Assembly (NCBI RefSeq): GCF_047238105.1
Contig: NZ_JBDFMD010000001.1
Span: 7,215,941-7,279,940 of the forward strand
Origin: Paenibacillus_D sp047238105
GTDB lineage: Bacteria > Bacillota > Bacilli > Paenibacillales > Paenibacillaceae
DNA length: 64,000 bases
Direction: 5' to 3'
The notes under the pieces are model-generated. The model saw only the letters and a program-made list of their open reading frames with translations, searched no databases and had not been told where the DNA came from. The position numbers were made by a program, and so were the translations under genes. Of the stretch, positions 17,558 to 25,317 are shown in pieces (the first letter of the stretch is position 1; each line of letters begins with the position of its first letter).

Positions 17558-19000
17558 ATGAATTATGGAAGCCTGAGTCTTCATACCGACAAATATCAGA
17601 TCAATATGATGTATGCCCACTGGGCTAATGGATCGTTGAACGATGGGGCTGTGTTCGAGGCGTTTTTTCGCAAGCTGCCGTTTGGCAACGGATATGCGGT
17701 GTTCGCCGGGTTAGAGCGAATCGTTCATTATATTCGCCATCTAACATTCACTGAAGAGGACATTGATTATCTCAGAAGCCAAGAAGAGAAGTATGATGAA
17801 GGTTTTTTGGAGGAGCTGCGACGCTTTGCATTTAGAGGCGATCTGTACGCTATGCGAGAAGGAAGCGTAGTGTTCGCACAGGAGCCATTGATTCGGGTTG
17901 AGGCTCGAATCTTCGAAGCGCAATTGGTCGAAACGGCTCTATTGAACATGATGAACTATCAGACCCTAATCGCCACCAAGGCCTCCCGGATCAAGCAAGT
18001 TGCCCCGGAGGATACCCTTCTCGAGTTTGGGACCCGCCGTGCGCAAGAGGCCGATGCCGCCATATGGGGGGCAAGAGCTGCCTTTATCGCCGGGTTTCAC
18101 GCTACTTCCAACCTCAGGGCAGGCATGCTCTTTGGAATCCCGACCAAAGGCACGCACGCCCATTCGTGGATTCAACAGCATGATTCGGAGGAAGCAGCCT
18201 TTCACAACTTTGCTGAGGCACTCCCGGATCAGGTTTCTTTGTTGGTAGACACTTATGATACGTTAAGAAGCGGCGTGCCTAATGCCATCAAAATCGCTAA
18301 GGAGCTTGAACAGAAGGGGAAGCGGCTGCAGTCCATCCGTCTCGATAGCGGCGACCTTGCCTACCTCTCACAAGTATCGCGAGAGATGTTGGACCAAGCG
18401 GGACTCACTTATGTTAAAATTATGGCATCCAACGACCTGGATGAGAACATCATCATGGATTTAAAGGCGCAGCAAGCACAAATCGATGTGTGGGGTGTCG
18501 GTACACAGCTCATTACTGCCGCAGATCAACCGTCACTCGGCGGGGTGTATAAGCTGGTGGCGCGAGTGAACAATGAGACTGAAGAGCCCGTCATTAAGAT
18601 TTCGGGTAATGTGGAGAAGGTGTCCAATCCAGGTGTGAAAGACGTTTTCCGTTTAATTCATCGCACGACGGGAAAAGCGGAAGCGGATTATTTGGCGTTG
18701 AGGAAAGAAAAGCATGCCGCTGCCGGCGATCCGATCCACTTGATCGATCCAGCCCATCCGCTGATGAATAAAGAGATTCGGGATTATGATGCGATCCCCT
18801 TGTTACAACCCGTCTTCTTAAAGGGGGAATGTGTGTACAAGTTGCCTGCGATCACAGAGATCCGTCAGCATCACGAGAACGAGATGAAGGCATTTTGGCC
18901 GCAGTATCTCAGGAAGACTAATCCTGAAAAATATAGAGTTCATTTGAGCGAAGCGGCGCTTAACCTTAAAATGGAGCTCATAAAGAATCATCAAAGATAA
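17558..19000 (+). CDS. pncB: nicotinate phosphoribosyltransferase
   Basis: A 480-residue cytosolic enzyme of NAD salvage that makes nicotinate mononucleotide from nicotinate, PRPP and ATP. The family block LLEFGTRRAQEADAAIWGAR (about residues 150-170), the active-site region KGTHAHSWIQ and IRLDSGDLAYLS are all present. Three in-frame starts (GTG 17549, ATG 17552, ATG 17558) follow each other; GATGAGGTG ends at 17551, so 17558 has the best spacing. Length fits the family. Confidence 0.93.
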   Translation: MNYGSLSLHTDKYQINMMYAHWANGSLNDGAVFEAFFRKLPFGNGYAVFAGLERIVHYIRHLTFTEEDIDYLRSQEEKYDEGFLEELRRFAFRGDLYAMREGSVVFAQEPLIRVEARIFEAQLVETALLNMMNYQTLIATKASRIKQVAPEDTLLEFGTRRAQEADAAIWGARAAFIAGFHATSNLRAGMLFGIPTKGTHAHSWIQQHDSEEAAFHNFAEALPDQVSLLVDTYDTLRSGVPNAIKIAKELEQKGKRLQSIRLDSGDLAYLSQVSREMLDQAGLTYVKIMASNDLDENIIMDLKAQQAQIDVWGVGTQLITAADQPSLGGVYKLVARVNNETEEPVIKISGNVEKVSNPGVKDVFRLIHRTTGKAEADYLALRKEKHAAAGDPIHLIDPAHPLMNKEIRDYDAIPLLQPVFLKGECVYKLPAITEIRQHHENEMKAFWPQYLRKTNPEKYRVHLSEAALNLKMELIKNHQR

Positions 19001-19041
19001 ACAGACAAATATGCAATACTAGGAAATGAGGGTAACCAACC

Positions 19042-19278
19042 ATGGAAAGTAAAGCAGCAGAAATCGCGGAATGGATGCTGGCAGAAGTAAAAGAACGGGG
19101 CATATTAAGACAGGAGGAGGCCGTACAGTTTATTAGCGACCATTATGGCGAGCAGTATCTGTACACCAATGAGAATGGTAACCGATCCATAGATAAGGAA
19201 GTGAAAAAGCGGTTTAAAAAGCTCCATCGTGGAAAGGTAGCATGGGATCGCGACGGTTTCTTCTGGGGCTGGACTTAG
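19042..19278 (+). CDS. small conserved protein, DUF6953-like
   Basis: A 78-residue soluble protein, starting MESKAAEIAEWMLAEVKERG with a central DHYGEQYLYTNENGNRSIDKEVKKRF. This matches what I know of the DUF6953 family in Bacilli. It lies 41 nt after pncB and may share its transcript. No function is known. Confidence 0.75.
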   Translation: MESKAAEIAEWMLAEVKERGILRQEEAVQFISDHYGEQYLYTNENGNRSIDKEVKKRFKKLHRGKVAWDRDGFFWGWT

Positions 19279-19374
19279 GAAAACACTGCGGTAACAGAAT
19301 ACGCTGATCATCTTTAACTGCTTTGTGCAGATCTCACGTTTTTTATTGAATAATAGTACTCATACATTTATTTG

Positions 19375-19403
19375 TTGACAACCTACCTACTAGTAGGTAG
19401 AAT
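19375..19403 (+). promoter_or_regulatory. promoter with an 18-bp perfect palindromic operator
   Basis: TTGACA (19375-19380), a 17-nt spacer and TAGAAT (19398-19403) form a strong promoter. The spacer and part of the -10 are occupied by the perfect palindrome CTACCTACTAGTAGGTAG (19383-19400). A repressor bound there would block RNA polymerase. The TetR gene starts at 19410, only six bases after the -10, which suggests a leaderless transcript and autorepression. Confidence 0.8.
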
Positions 19404-19409
19404 AAAGAT

Positions 19410-19997
19410 ATGAAAAATACATCACATACCGCTAATGACATTCTGGCTTGTGCGCGTTCCCTGATCATCTCTGGCGGCTATAACGGTTTTAGCTATGCCG
19501 ATATCGCTAAAGTCGTGGGGATTCGAAAGGCGAGCATTCATCACCATTTCCCGAACAAAGTCGACCTGGTCACCACACTGGTTGCACGGTACCGGGAAGA
19601 AGCTAAGTCGGGAATGGCGAACCTCGAGCTTCAAACACCCGAACCCCTCGAACAGCTTCAACGCTACACAGGCTATTGGGAAGCCTGCATCATGGATGCC
19701 AGCGCTCCGTTCTGTATCTGCGCGCTGTTGGCCAGCCAGATCCCCGACCTGCCCGAGGAAGTTGTTCTAGAGGTCCGGGCGCATTTTCAATCCTTGTCTG
19801 CATGGTTGACCTCGGTGTTGGAGCGCGGCGAGCGGCAAGGGCAAGTTCAACTGAAGAGTCCCCCTCATGCGGAGGCCGAAGCGTTCATGGCGACGGTTCA
19901 CGGGGCGATGCTATCGGCGCGGGCCTATGGCGATCCGAAGATATTCGGCTTCGTGACACGCCCGCTCCTGGAGCGACTCGCTCCGCGCCCTGTCTAA
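19410..19997 (+). CDS. TetR/AcrR-family transcriptional regulator
   Basis: A 195-residue repressor-like protein. The HTH region FSYADIAKVVGIRKASIHHHFPNKVDLV (about residues 28-55) is typical of TetR regulators, and a helical ligand domain follows. A perfect palindrome sits in its own promoter. There is no Shine-Dalgarno before the ATG at 19410, consistent with leaderless translation. Downstream lie a membrane protein and a thiol peroxidase, likely targets. The Cys pair near residues 100-105 (FCICAL) could act as a redox or electrophile sensor; this is inference. Confidence 0.9.
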   Translation: MKNTSHTANDILACARSLIISGGYNGFSYADIAKVVGIRKASIHHHFPNKVDLVTTLVARYREEAKSGMANLELQTPEPLEQLQRYTGYWEACIMDASAPFCICALLASQIPDLPEEVVLEVRAHFQSLSAWLTSVLERGERQGQVQLKSPPHAEAEAFMATVHGAMLSARAYGDPKIFGFVTRPLLERLAPRPV

Positions 19998-20086
19998 CAC
20001 CTTGCATTATCTCATCACAATAGGAGGCTAAGTATTTATCGGAGCAGTACAGATAACTTGTCTTTAAAGACCGGAAGGAGTCATGT

Positions 20087-20605
20087 ATGTTTGGCATTTC
20101 ACCTCTAGGCTGGGTCCATACGCTGAGCAGCGTCCCTGCCATTCCATTGGCTGTTTATATGTTTGTACGCCACGGACGCATTGTGCCGCGGTCAAAGGCC
20201 GGTGTCGTATACTTCATCTCGATGCTGGTCGGCGCTGTGACAGTATTCCCTATCGCCAAGCAGACGGTCAGCCTTGCCATTGGCACAGCAACGATCCTGC
20301 TGCTGCTCGCCGGGTACGGGATCGGACTTATGAAAGGAATTGGGCGGGCAGGCAAGTATCTCGAAACCATCTTTCTCAGCCTGACTGCATTTCTGCTGAT
20401 GACGCCGACGGTCACCGAGATTCTAACCCGTGTCCCTAACGGCAATCCTATCGTTACCGATCTGAACTCGCCGATTCTCCTCGGCGCTCAAGGCAGTCTT
20501 CTTGTTATTCTTATTGTTGGCATGACAGCACAAATGATCCATCTGAGACGGCAAGCGCGAACCGTGGCTTTCACTAAGCCAGTCAAGCTGTCTGCCGAGG
20601 GATAA
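20087..20605 (+). CDS. integral membrane protein, function unknown
   Basis: A 172-residue protein with about four to five membrane spans (residues 10-27, 40-60, 65-82, 92-112, 130-152) and a basic tail. AAGGAG lies six bases before the ATG at 20087; an overlapping ATG at 20083 is in another frame. It sits between the TetR gene and a peroxiredoxin-like gene 15 nt downstream, so it is probably part of the TetR-controlled unit. I recognise no family with a known activity. Confidence 0.75.
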   Translation: MFGISPLGWVHTLSSVPAIPLAVYMFVRHGRIVPRSKAGVVYFISMLVGAVTVFPIAKQTVSLAIGTATILLLLAGYGIGLMKGIGRAGKYLETIFLSLTAFLLMTPTVTEILTRVPNGNPIVTDLNSPILLGAQGSLLVILIVGMTAQMIHLRRQARTVAFTKPVKLSAEG

Positions 20606-20620
20606 AGAGAGGGGCACAAT

Positions 20621-21262
20621 ATGTCATTAACACAAGCATTAGAGGAAGCAAAACAAGCATTTAACGCACATACCCCTATGGAGATTCAAACGGCCATGTT
20701 CCGTCAGATCCGAGAGCAGCAGGAATCCGGTATCATATACGGACGACAGGAGGGAGAGAAGGCCAGGGATTTCACCCTTAAAAATGCATTAGATGAATCG
20801 GTTCACCTCTATGATGAACTGTCCAAAGGACCTGTAGTCCTGACTTTCTACCGCGGCGGCTGGTGCCCGTTCTGCAATACACAGCTTAAGGCTTATCAGA
20901 AGATCCTGCCGGATATCCAAGCCTTGGGGGGCCAATTGATTGCGGTCAGTCCGCAAAGTCCCGACAATACGCTTTCCCAGCAGGAGAAAGAAGAACTGAC
21001 CTTCCAGGTTCTGAGCGATGCCAACGGTCTCGTGGCCGCTTTCTATAACATCCTATACGACGTCCCGGATTACATCCAGGACATGATGAAACAAGCGGGC
21101 ATGGATCTGGCGGAATACAACGCGATGAACCGCTGGATCCTGCCGATTCCTTCGACCTTTATGATCGACGAATCCGCCATCATCCGCTCCGCCTATGTGA
21201 ATCCAGACTTTATGCAACGGCTGGATTCGGAAATTATATTACATGAACTGAAAAAGCTTTAA
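20621..21262 (+). CDS. peroxiredoxin-like (AhpC/TSA) protein
   Basis: A 213-residue thioredoxin-fold protein. The redox site is GGWCPFCNTQ with Cys82 and Cys85, a CxxC arrangement used by the peroxiredoxin-like group rather than classic AhpC. The fold extends from FTLKNALDESVHLYDEL to FMIDESAIIRSAYVNPDF. It probably reduces peroxides or protein thiols in the cytosol. It follows the membrane-protein gene by 15 nt. Confidence 0.88.
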   Translation: MSLTQALEEAKQAFNAHTPMEIQTAMFRQIREQQESGIIYGRQEGEKARDFTLKNALDESVHLYDELSKGPVVLTFYRGGWCPFCNTQLKAYQKILPDIQALGGQLIAVSPQSPDNTLSQQEKEELTFQVLSDANGLVAAFYNILYDVPDYIQDMMKQAGMDLAEYNAMNRWILPIPSTFMIDESAIIRSAYVNPDFMQRLDSEIILHELKKL

Positions 21263-21279
21263 AAACGGCTGAATGCCAT

Positions 21280-21314
21280 CAGCCCGCTTCCGTTAAATTA
21301 AAGGAAGCGGGCTG
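21280..21314. terminator. strong hairpin between convergent genes
   Basis: CAGCCCGCTTCC and GGAAGCGGGCTG pair perfectly over 12 bp around an 11-nt AT-rich loop. There is no clear T run on the plus side. Its place 18 nt after the peroxiredoxin stop, before the convergent CMD-like gene, suggests a transcription end for either strand. Confidence 0.5.
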
Positions 21315-21376
21315 AACGCGTTCACCAACATGGGAGACCAGAGAGGATCAACTCAGTTTGCGGGTTGACTGCCTCG

Positions 21377-21856
21377 TTAATCACGAGTGGCCGAGACGTC
21401 CACCTGTTGTCGTGTAGAACTATTGATCCGGTTATACAAATTGACCGTAGCAATCCCTATAATGAGTGTAGCCAGCGCGTCTTCATCATAGTGACGGGAG
21501 GCCTCTTGATACACGTGGTCCGGTACCGGGTCGGTCGAGCCGTGAAGACAGGTCATCGATTCGCTAAGTGCCAGGGCTGCGCGTTCCGCATCGGTGAAGT
21601 TTGACGCCTCACGCCACGCGGATACAACGAAGAGCCGTTCCGCTGATTCTCCTGCGTTTATCGCATTACGGGAATGCAGATCCACGCAGACGCTATCACC
21701 ATTGATTTGGCTGGCGCGCAGGTAAGCAAGGAATAAGGTGCGGGCCGGCAAAGCATTTTTTTCTGCTGACGCAAATATCGCTTTGCCTAAGTATTGCAAA
21801 GATTGGCCCACTTCCGGCAAACTCATAATAGGGTTGCTCATTCTGGATGGTTGCAT
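21377..21856 (-). CDS. carboxymuconolactone decarboxylase (AhpD-like) family protein
   Basis: A 159-residue protein of the CMD/AhpD helical fold. The active-site region reads INGDSVCVDLHSRNAINAGE: Cys57 and His61 are kept, but the first Cys of the usual C-x-x-C is Asp54. The C-terminal NRINSSTRQ also fits the family. AAAGGAGAG precedes the ATG. It is divergent from an ECF41-type sigma factor, a pairing known for ECF41 (targets often CMD, oxidoreductase or epimerase genes), and has a matching upstream promoter. With one Cys lost, classic disulfide peroxidase activity is doubtful. Confidence 0.85.
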   Translation of the reverse strand: MQPSRMSNPIMSLPEVGQSLQYLGKAIFASAEKNALPARTLFLAYLRASQINGDSVCVDLHSRNAINAGESAERLFVVSAWREASNFTDAERAALALSESMTCLHGSTDPVPDHVYQEASRHYDEDALATLIIGIATVNLYNRINSSTRQQVDVSATRD

Positions 21857-21920
21857 AAGAAACGCTCTCCTTTGTAGTTAAGTTGATTTAGAAGCCTTCT
21901 ATTTTGCTTCTCACTGAAAT

Positions 21921-21947
21921 GACGTAGAGGAGGGGGGAAGTGTGACA
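21921..21947 (-). promoter_or_regulatory. ECF41-type promoter of the CMD-like gene
   Basis: On the minus strand TGTCACA (21947-21941), a 16-nt spacer and CGTC (21924-21921) match the promoter type reported for ECF41 sigma factors. It reads toward the CMD-like gene, ending about 65 nt before its start. Confidence 0.75.
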
Positions 21948-21967
21948 AATCACGATTTTGGGACAAT

Positions 21968-21994
21968 TGTCACCTCGATTGATTTCCGTTCGTC
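21968..21994 (+). promoter_or_regulatory. ECF41-type autoregulatory promoter
   Basis: TGTCACC (21968-21974), a 16-nt spacer and CGTC (21991-21994) read toward the sigma factor gene, ending 53 nt before its start. Spacer length and the CGTC box equal those of the divergent promoter, supporting positive autoregulation. Confidence 0.7.
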
Positions 21995-22047
21995 AGTATA
22001 GTAGGGAAGCTATGTGTGTAACAGTAAAGATAGGAGAATGCATTTGT

Positions 22048-22881
22048 ATGGAAGAACAATTCGAATCGCACCGGAATCATTTGCTGGCTGTGGCTTATCG
22101 TATGCTCGGCTCAAGGACAGAAGCGGAGGATGCTGTACAAGAAGCGTGGCTGCGACTTCATCGTTCAGATCGAAGCCAGATCGATAATGCAGGAGGGTGG
22201 CTGACCACTGTCGTTTCACGAATATGCCTCGACATGCTACGGTCGAAAAAAGCCAGACGCGAGGAATTTTTAGACGAACTGTTGCTTGCGAATATAGAGG
22301 ATCGGTCCAATCCCGAACACGAGACGCTTATGGCCGATTCTGTCGGGGTTGCCCTGCTCATGGTACTAAGCAAGCTGAACCCGCCGGAGCGCATTGCCTT
22401 CGTGCTGCATGACATCTTTGCTATGCCTTTCCGTGAACTGGCACCGATTATAGGGAAATCTGAGCTTGCCACTAGAAAGCTTGCAAGCCGGGCACGCCAA
22501 AAGGTGAGAGGAAGAGAAGAGCATACCCATGCTGATTTGGGACGTCAGCGAACGCTGGTGGACGCTTTCCTGGCTGCAGCATACAAAGGGGATTTAGAGG
22601 AGCTGGTAAAGGCCTTGGATCCGGAAGTGGTGCTTCGAGATGACCGCGAACGTGGCACCATAATTGAGACCAAGGGAGCTATTGCGTTGGCCAAGAAAGT
22701 AGCGGGACGTGCCAAACCGGCTCAGGTTGCACTTGTAGGCGGAAGGATTGGAGCTGTTACAGCACCGGGAGGGAAGTTGCTTTATGTGATTCAATTCACG
22801 TTAAGGGACGGGAAAATCGCGGAGGTCGACTTAATTTCCAGGCCCTCACGACTTGCACAGCTTGAGATTTCTATGTTGTAG
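22048..22881 (+). CDS. ECF41-type RNA polymerase sigma factor with SnoaL-like C-terminal domain
   Basis: A 277-residue extracytoplasmic-function sigma factor. Region 2 (LLAVAYRMLGSRTEAEDAVQEAWLRLHR) and region 4 (LNPPERIAFVLHDIFAMPFRELAPIIGKSELATRKLASRARQKVR) are clear. After residue about 175 comes a SnoaL-like extension (VDAFLAAAYKGDLEELVKALDPEVVLRDD), typical of the ECF41/SigJ group, where it replaces an anti-sigma factor as the control element. The start at 22048 is chosen because TAGGAGA lies upstream; earlier in-frame starts add unrelated residues. No anti-sigma gene is adjacent, as expected. Confidence 0.92.
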   Translation: MEEQFESHRNHLLAVAYRMLGSRTEAEDAVQEAWLRLHRSDRSQIDNAGGWLTTVVSRICLDMLRSKKARREEFLDELLLANIEDRSNPEHETLMADSVGVALLMVLSKLNPPERIAFVLHDIFAMPFRELAPIIGKSELATRKLASRARQKVRGREEHTHADLGRQRTLVDAFLAAAYKGDLEELVKALDPEVVLRDDRERGTIIETKGAIALAKKVAGRAKPAQVALVGGRIGAVTAPGGKLLYVIQFTLRDGKIAEVDLISRPSRLAQLEISML

Positions 22882-22953
22882 AGCATTAGATCTTTAGAAG
22901 AGTTTATATTATAATTAAAGAATATAATTATATAATACATGGAGGTCCTCCAT

Positions 22954-23280
22954 ATGGATACTATAGATACAATGGCTGAAACATTTAAACTGCTGGGCGA
23001 CAAGTCACGATTAACCATTTTGGGGCTGCTGAAGGAGCGAGAGCTTTGTGTCTGCAATCTTGTCGATATCATGCAGATGTCACAGCCTAGCATTAGCCAG
23101 CATTTGAGAAAAATGAAAACCGGCGGGCTGCTGAACGAATACCGGCGGGGCAAGTGGGTGTATTACTCCCTTAACGTTCAAGATAAGCCCTATGTCATGG
23201 ACGTCCTGGAGAGCCTCCCTTCCCAATCCGATAAGGTGGAGTGGCTGGATCAACAATTAGCCGCTACCGTTTGCGACTAG
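22954..23280 (+). CDS. arsR: ArsR/SmtB-family arsenic-responsive repressor
   Basis: A 108-residue winged-helix repressor. ELCVCNLVDIM supplies the Cys32-x-Cys34 pair of the As(III)-binding site in the recognition-helix region, followed by QPSISQHLRKMKTGGLL, the DNA-binding helix. The start at 22954 follows GGAGG; an ATG at 22939 would overlap that site. The ribosome site lies in a near-palindrome, ATGGAGG-T-CCTCCAT (22939-22953), so it could be masked in the mRNA. Upstream AT-rich repeats (22905-22938) probably hold the ArsR operator. The stop codon overlaps that of the convergent response-regulator gene. Confidence 0.93.
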   Translation: MDTIDTMAETFKLLGDKSRLTILGLLKERELCVCNLVDIMQMSQPSISQHLRKMKTGGLLNEYRRGKWVYYSLNVQDKPYVMDVLESLPSQSDKVEWLDQQLAATVCD

Positions 23281-24005
23281 CTGCTTTCACTTCTCAATTG
23301 ACACCAGGATCCATTGCAGACATAGCGATAGCCTTTGCCGCGAATGGACTCGATGCGAATCTTTTCTTTGAATCGCTCCAGCCGCCGCCGTAAGGTGCTG
23401 ATATGAACATCTACAGTGCTTTGCCCGCCTGAATAATCGTTCCCCCAAACTTTGCGTATCAGGTGCTCTCTCGACACGATCGTGCCCGGTTGACTGGCAA
23501 GATTGAGGAACAATTCGTACTCCTTTGGCCGTAACGGGGCCGTCTCGCCTGTGATTTCAATCGCCGGCAGTTCAGGGCGGACAATAACTCCCCCTGCTTC
23601 GCCATTGGAATCCTGCTTCAATCTTTTGAAGTTGCCGGCTCGTGTAAGGAGGTTGGAAGTCCGCGCAAGGAACTCTCTCACACCAAACGGCTTGGCCAGG
23701 TAGTCATCGGCTCCTGCGGCCAGCCCCTCGATGATCGTCGATTCCTGGTCACAGGCGGAGAGGATCAATACAGGCACACGCAGAGTACGAGACCGAAGAG
23801 CTCTTAACAACTCCAATCCAACCCGTTCTCCGCCTATCCATATGTTCATAATGATCAGATCATATCCTCGCTCCGTCAGCTTGCGGTAACCATCTTCTTC
23901 TGATGAAGCAACATCAAGCCGATAGCTTCCCTCTTGTTCAAACAAGTACTCGATTAATGATACGAAGGATGGGTTATCTTCAACCAATAGAACGTTATAC
24001 CTCAT
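23277..24005 (-). CDS. OmpR-type response regulator with Asn at the phosphoacceptor position
   Basis: A 242-residue two-domain regulator. The receiver has Glu9-Asp10, Ser83 and Lys105, but the phosphoacceptor Asp is Asn54 (YDLIIMNIWIGGERVG). The C-terminal winged helix is intact (RPKEYELFLNLASQPGTIVSREHLIRKVWG ... VDVHISTLRRRL). The end reads RYVCNGSWCQ with Cys230 and Cys235; this C-x4-C pair recurs in the paralogue at 59.5 kb. No histidine kinase is nearby. It is convergent with arsR and divergent from pstS. The start at 24005 follows AAAGGTGG. I infer phosphorylation-independent control, perhaps metalloid-responsive. Confidence 0.9.
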   Translation of the reverse strand: MRYNVLLVEDNPSFVSLIEYLFEQEGSYRLDVASSEEDGYRKLTERGYDLIIMNIWIGGERVGLELLRALRSRTLRVPVLILSACDQESTIIEGLAAGADDYLAKPFGVREFLARTSNLLTRAGNFKRLKQDSNGEAGGVIVRPELPAIEITGETAPLRPKEYELFLNLASQPGTIVSREHLIRKVWGNDYSGGQSTVDVHISTLRRRLERFKEKIRIESIRGKGYRYVCNGSWCQLRSESS

Positions 24006-24100
24006 GGCTGATACCACCTTTCAGGCATTATCTTAATTAATACATAATTATATTATTATATATCAATTAAAGAATCAAGCCTTAAATAACCCGCAAAGAA

Positions 24101-24128
24101 TTTACAAAAGTGCATTGGAAATTTAACA
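24101..24128 (+). promoter_or_regulatory. candidate Pho box upstream of pstS
   Basis: TTTACA (24101-24106) and TTAACA (24123-24128) are spaced 22 bp apart, two helical turns, resembling the TT(A/T)ACA repeats bound by Bacillus PhoP. They lie about 70 nt before the pstS start. The intervening half-sites are weak, so this is tentative. Confidence 0.4.
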
Positions 24129-24197
24129 TTCCCCAAACATATAAGACTTATGATCGCATTGTGACTTAATTATATAACAATATGGGGAGTGGGTAAT

Positions 24198-25208
24198 GTG
24201 TTTAAAAAAGCAGTAGGGGTCGGGTTATTAATCGCAGCAGTATCCGTAACAGCAGCTTGTGGATCAGGTACTTCAAATGAAGGTGGCAACACTGGTGCTG
24301 CGCAGGGGCCATCCAATGTGCAAAATGAGACAACAAACCAACCGCCAGTCGAAGAAACACCGAGTATGAGCGGGCAGATTGAAATCGATGGTTCCAGTAC
24401 CGTTTTCCCATTAATGGAAGCCGTTGCCGAAGAATTCAGCAAAGAATATAAAGATGTCCGGGTGCCGGTAGGCGTATCTGGAACCGGGGGCGGGTTCAAA
24501 CGGTTCTGCGCTGGCGAAACGGATATCAGCAATGCCTCCCGTCCGATCAAGGCTGAAGAGGCTGAAGCATGTGAGGCCGCAGGCGTTGAATTTATCGAGT
24601 TGAAAGCAACCTATGACGGTATTTCTGTTGTGCTTAACCCTGCAAATGACTGGGTGGATCATTTTACCGTAGAAGAGCTGAACGCCATCTTCAAACCGGA
24701 CAGCACCGTAGTCAATTGGTCCGATGTTCGTCCGGAATGGCCAAGCGAGAGAATCGAAATGTTCGTACCAGGGGCGGATTCCGGAACATTCGATTACTTC
24801 ACGGAAGTAATCAATGGCAAGTCCCAGGAAAGCCGCAATGACAGCCAGATTTCGTTCAGCGAAGATGACAATGTATTGGTTCAAGGCGTGGCGGGAAGCA
24901 AAAATGGTATTGGCTACTTCGGACTGGCCTACTACGAAGAAAATCAAGACAAGCTGAGAGATGTCGCAATTGTCAACAAAGAAGGCAATGCTGTGCTTCC
25001 TTCGGAAGAAACGGTGATGGATCAAAGCTATAACCCGCTCGGTCGCCCGCTCTTCATTTACGTCAAGAAAAGCGCTTATGAGGAGCGTCCGGAAGTAGAA
25101 ACCTTCGCAAAATACTTCATGGACAATACCAATGAGCTTGCCGCTGAGGTAGGCTATATCCCGCTGCCAGAGGACATGCTGGCTGAAGAAAAGGCTAAGC
25201 TGCAATAA
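24198..25208 (+). CDS. pstS: phosphate ABC transporter substrate-binding lipoprotein
   Basis: A 336-residue phosphate-binding lipoprotein. The N-terminus has a signal peptide with lipobox TAAC-G. The ligand-binding phrases IEIDGSSTVFPLMEAV, GVSGTGGGFKRFCAGETDISNASRPI and PGADSGTFDYFTEVI are characteristic of PstS. GTG at 24198 is preferred because GGGGAG lies about eight bases upstream. It heads pstSCAB-phoU. A hairpin after it may lower expression of the downstream permeases. Confidence 0.95.
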   Translation: MFKKAVGVGLLIAAVSVTAACGSGTSNEGGNTGAAQGPSNVQNETTNQPPVEETPSMSGQIEIDGSSTVFPLMEAVAEEFSKEYKDVRVPVGVSGTGGGFKRFCAGETDISNASRPIKAEEAEACEAAGVEFIELKATYDGISVVLNPANDWVDHFTVEELNAIFKPDSTVVNWSDVRPEWPSERIEMFVPGADSGTFDYFTEVINGKSQESRNDSQISFSEDDNVLVQGVAGSKNGIGYFGLAYYEENQDKLRDVAIVNKEGNAVLPSEETVMDQSYNPLGRPLFIYVKKSAYEERPEVETFAKYFMDNTNELAAEVGYIPLPEDMLAEEKAKLQ

Positions 25209-25250
25209 GCATGTTGTAACAGAGTGAATAAAACTTACACACGCAAGATG

Positions 25251-25280
25251 GGTCCCTCGTTCTCTTGGGGGACCTTTGCC
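25251..25280 (+). terminator. attenuator-like hairpin between pstS and pstC
   Basis: GGTCCC (25251-25256) and GGGACC (25269-25274) can pair, followed by TTTGCCTT. The stem is short and the T run imperfect, which fits partial readthrough so that the binding protein is made in excess of the permease. Confidence 0.5.
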
Positions 25281-25317
25281 TTGAGATTCAGCTTAGCCGT
25301 GAGGAGCGTAGAATACT

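Noticed and set aside
22939..22953. In-frame ATG at 22939 as the arsR start
   Set aside because: It would place the GGAGG ribosome site inside the gene, and the homologue at 59184 supports the later start.
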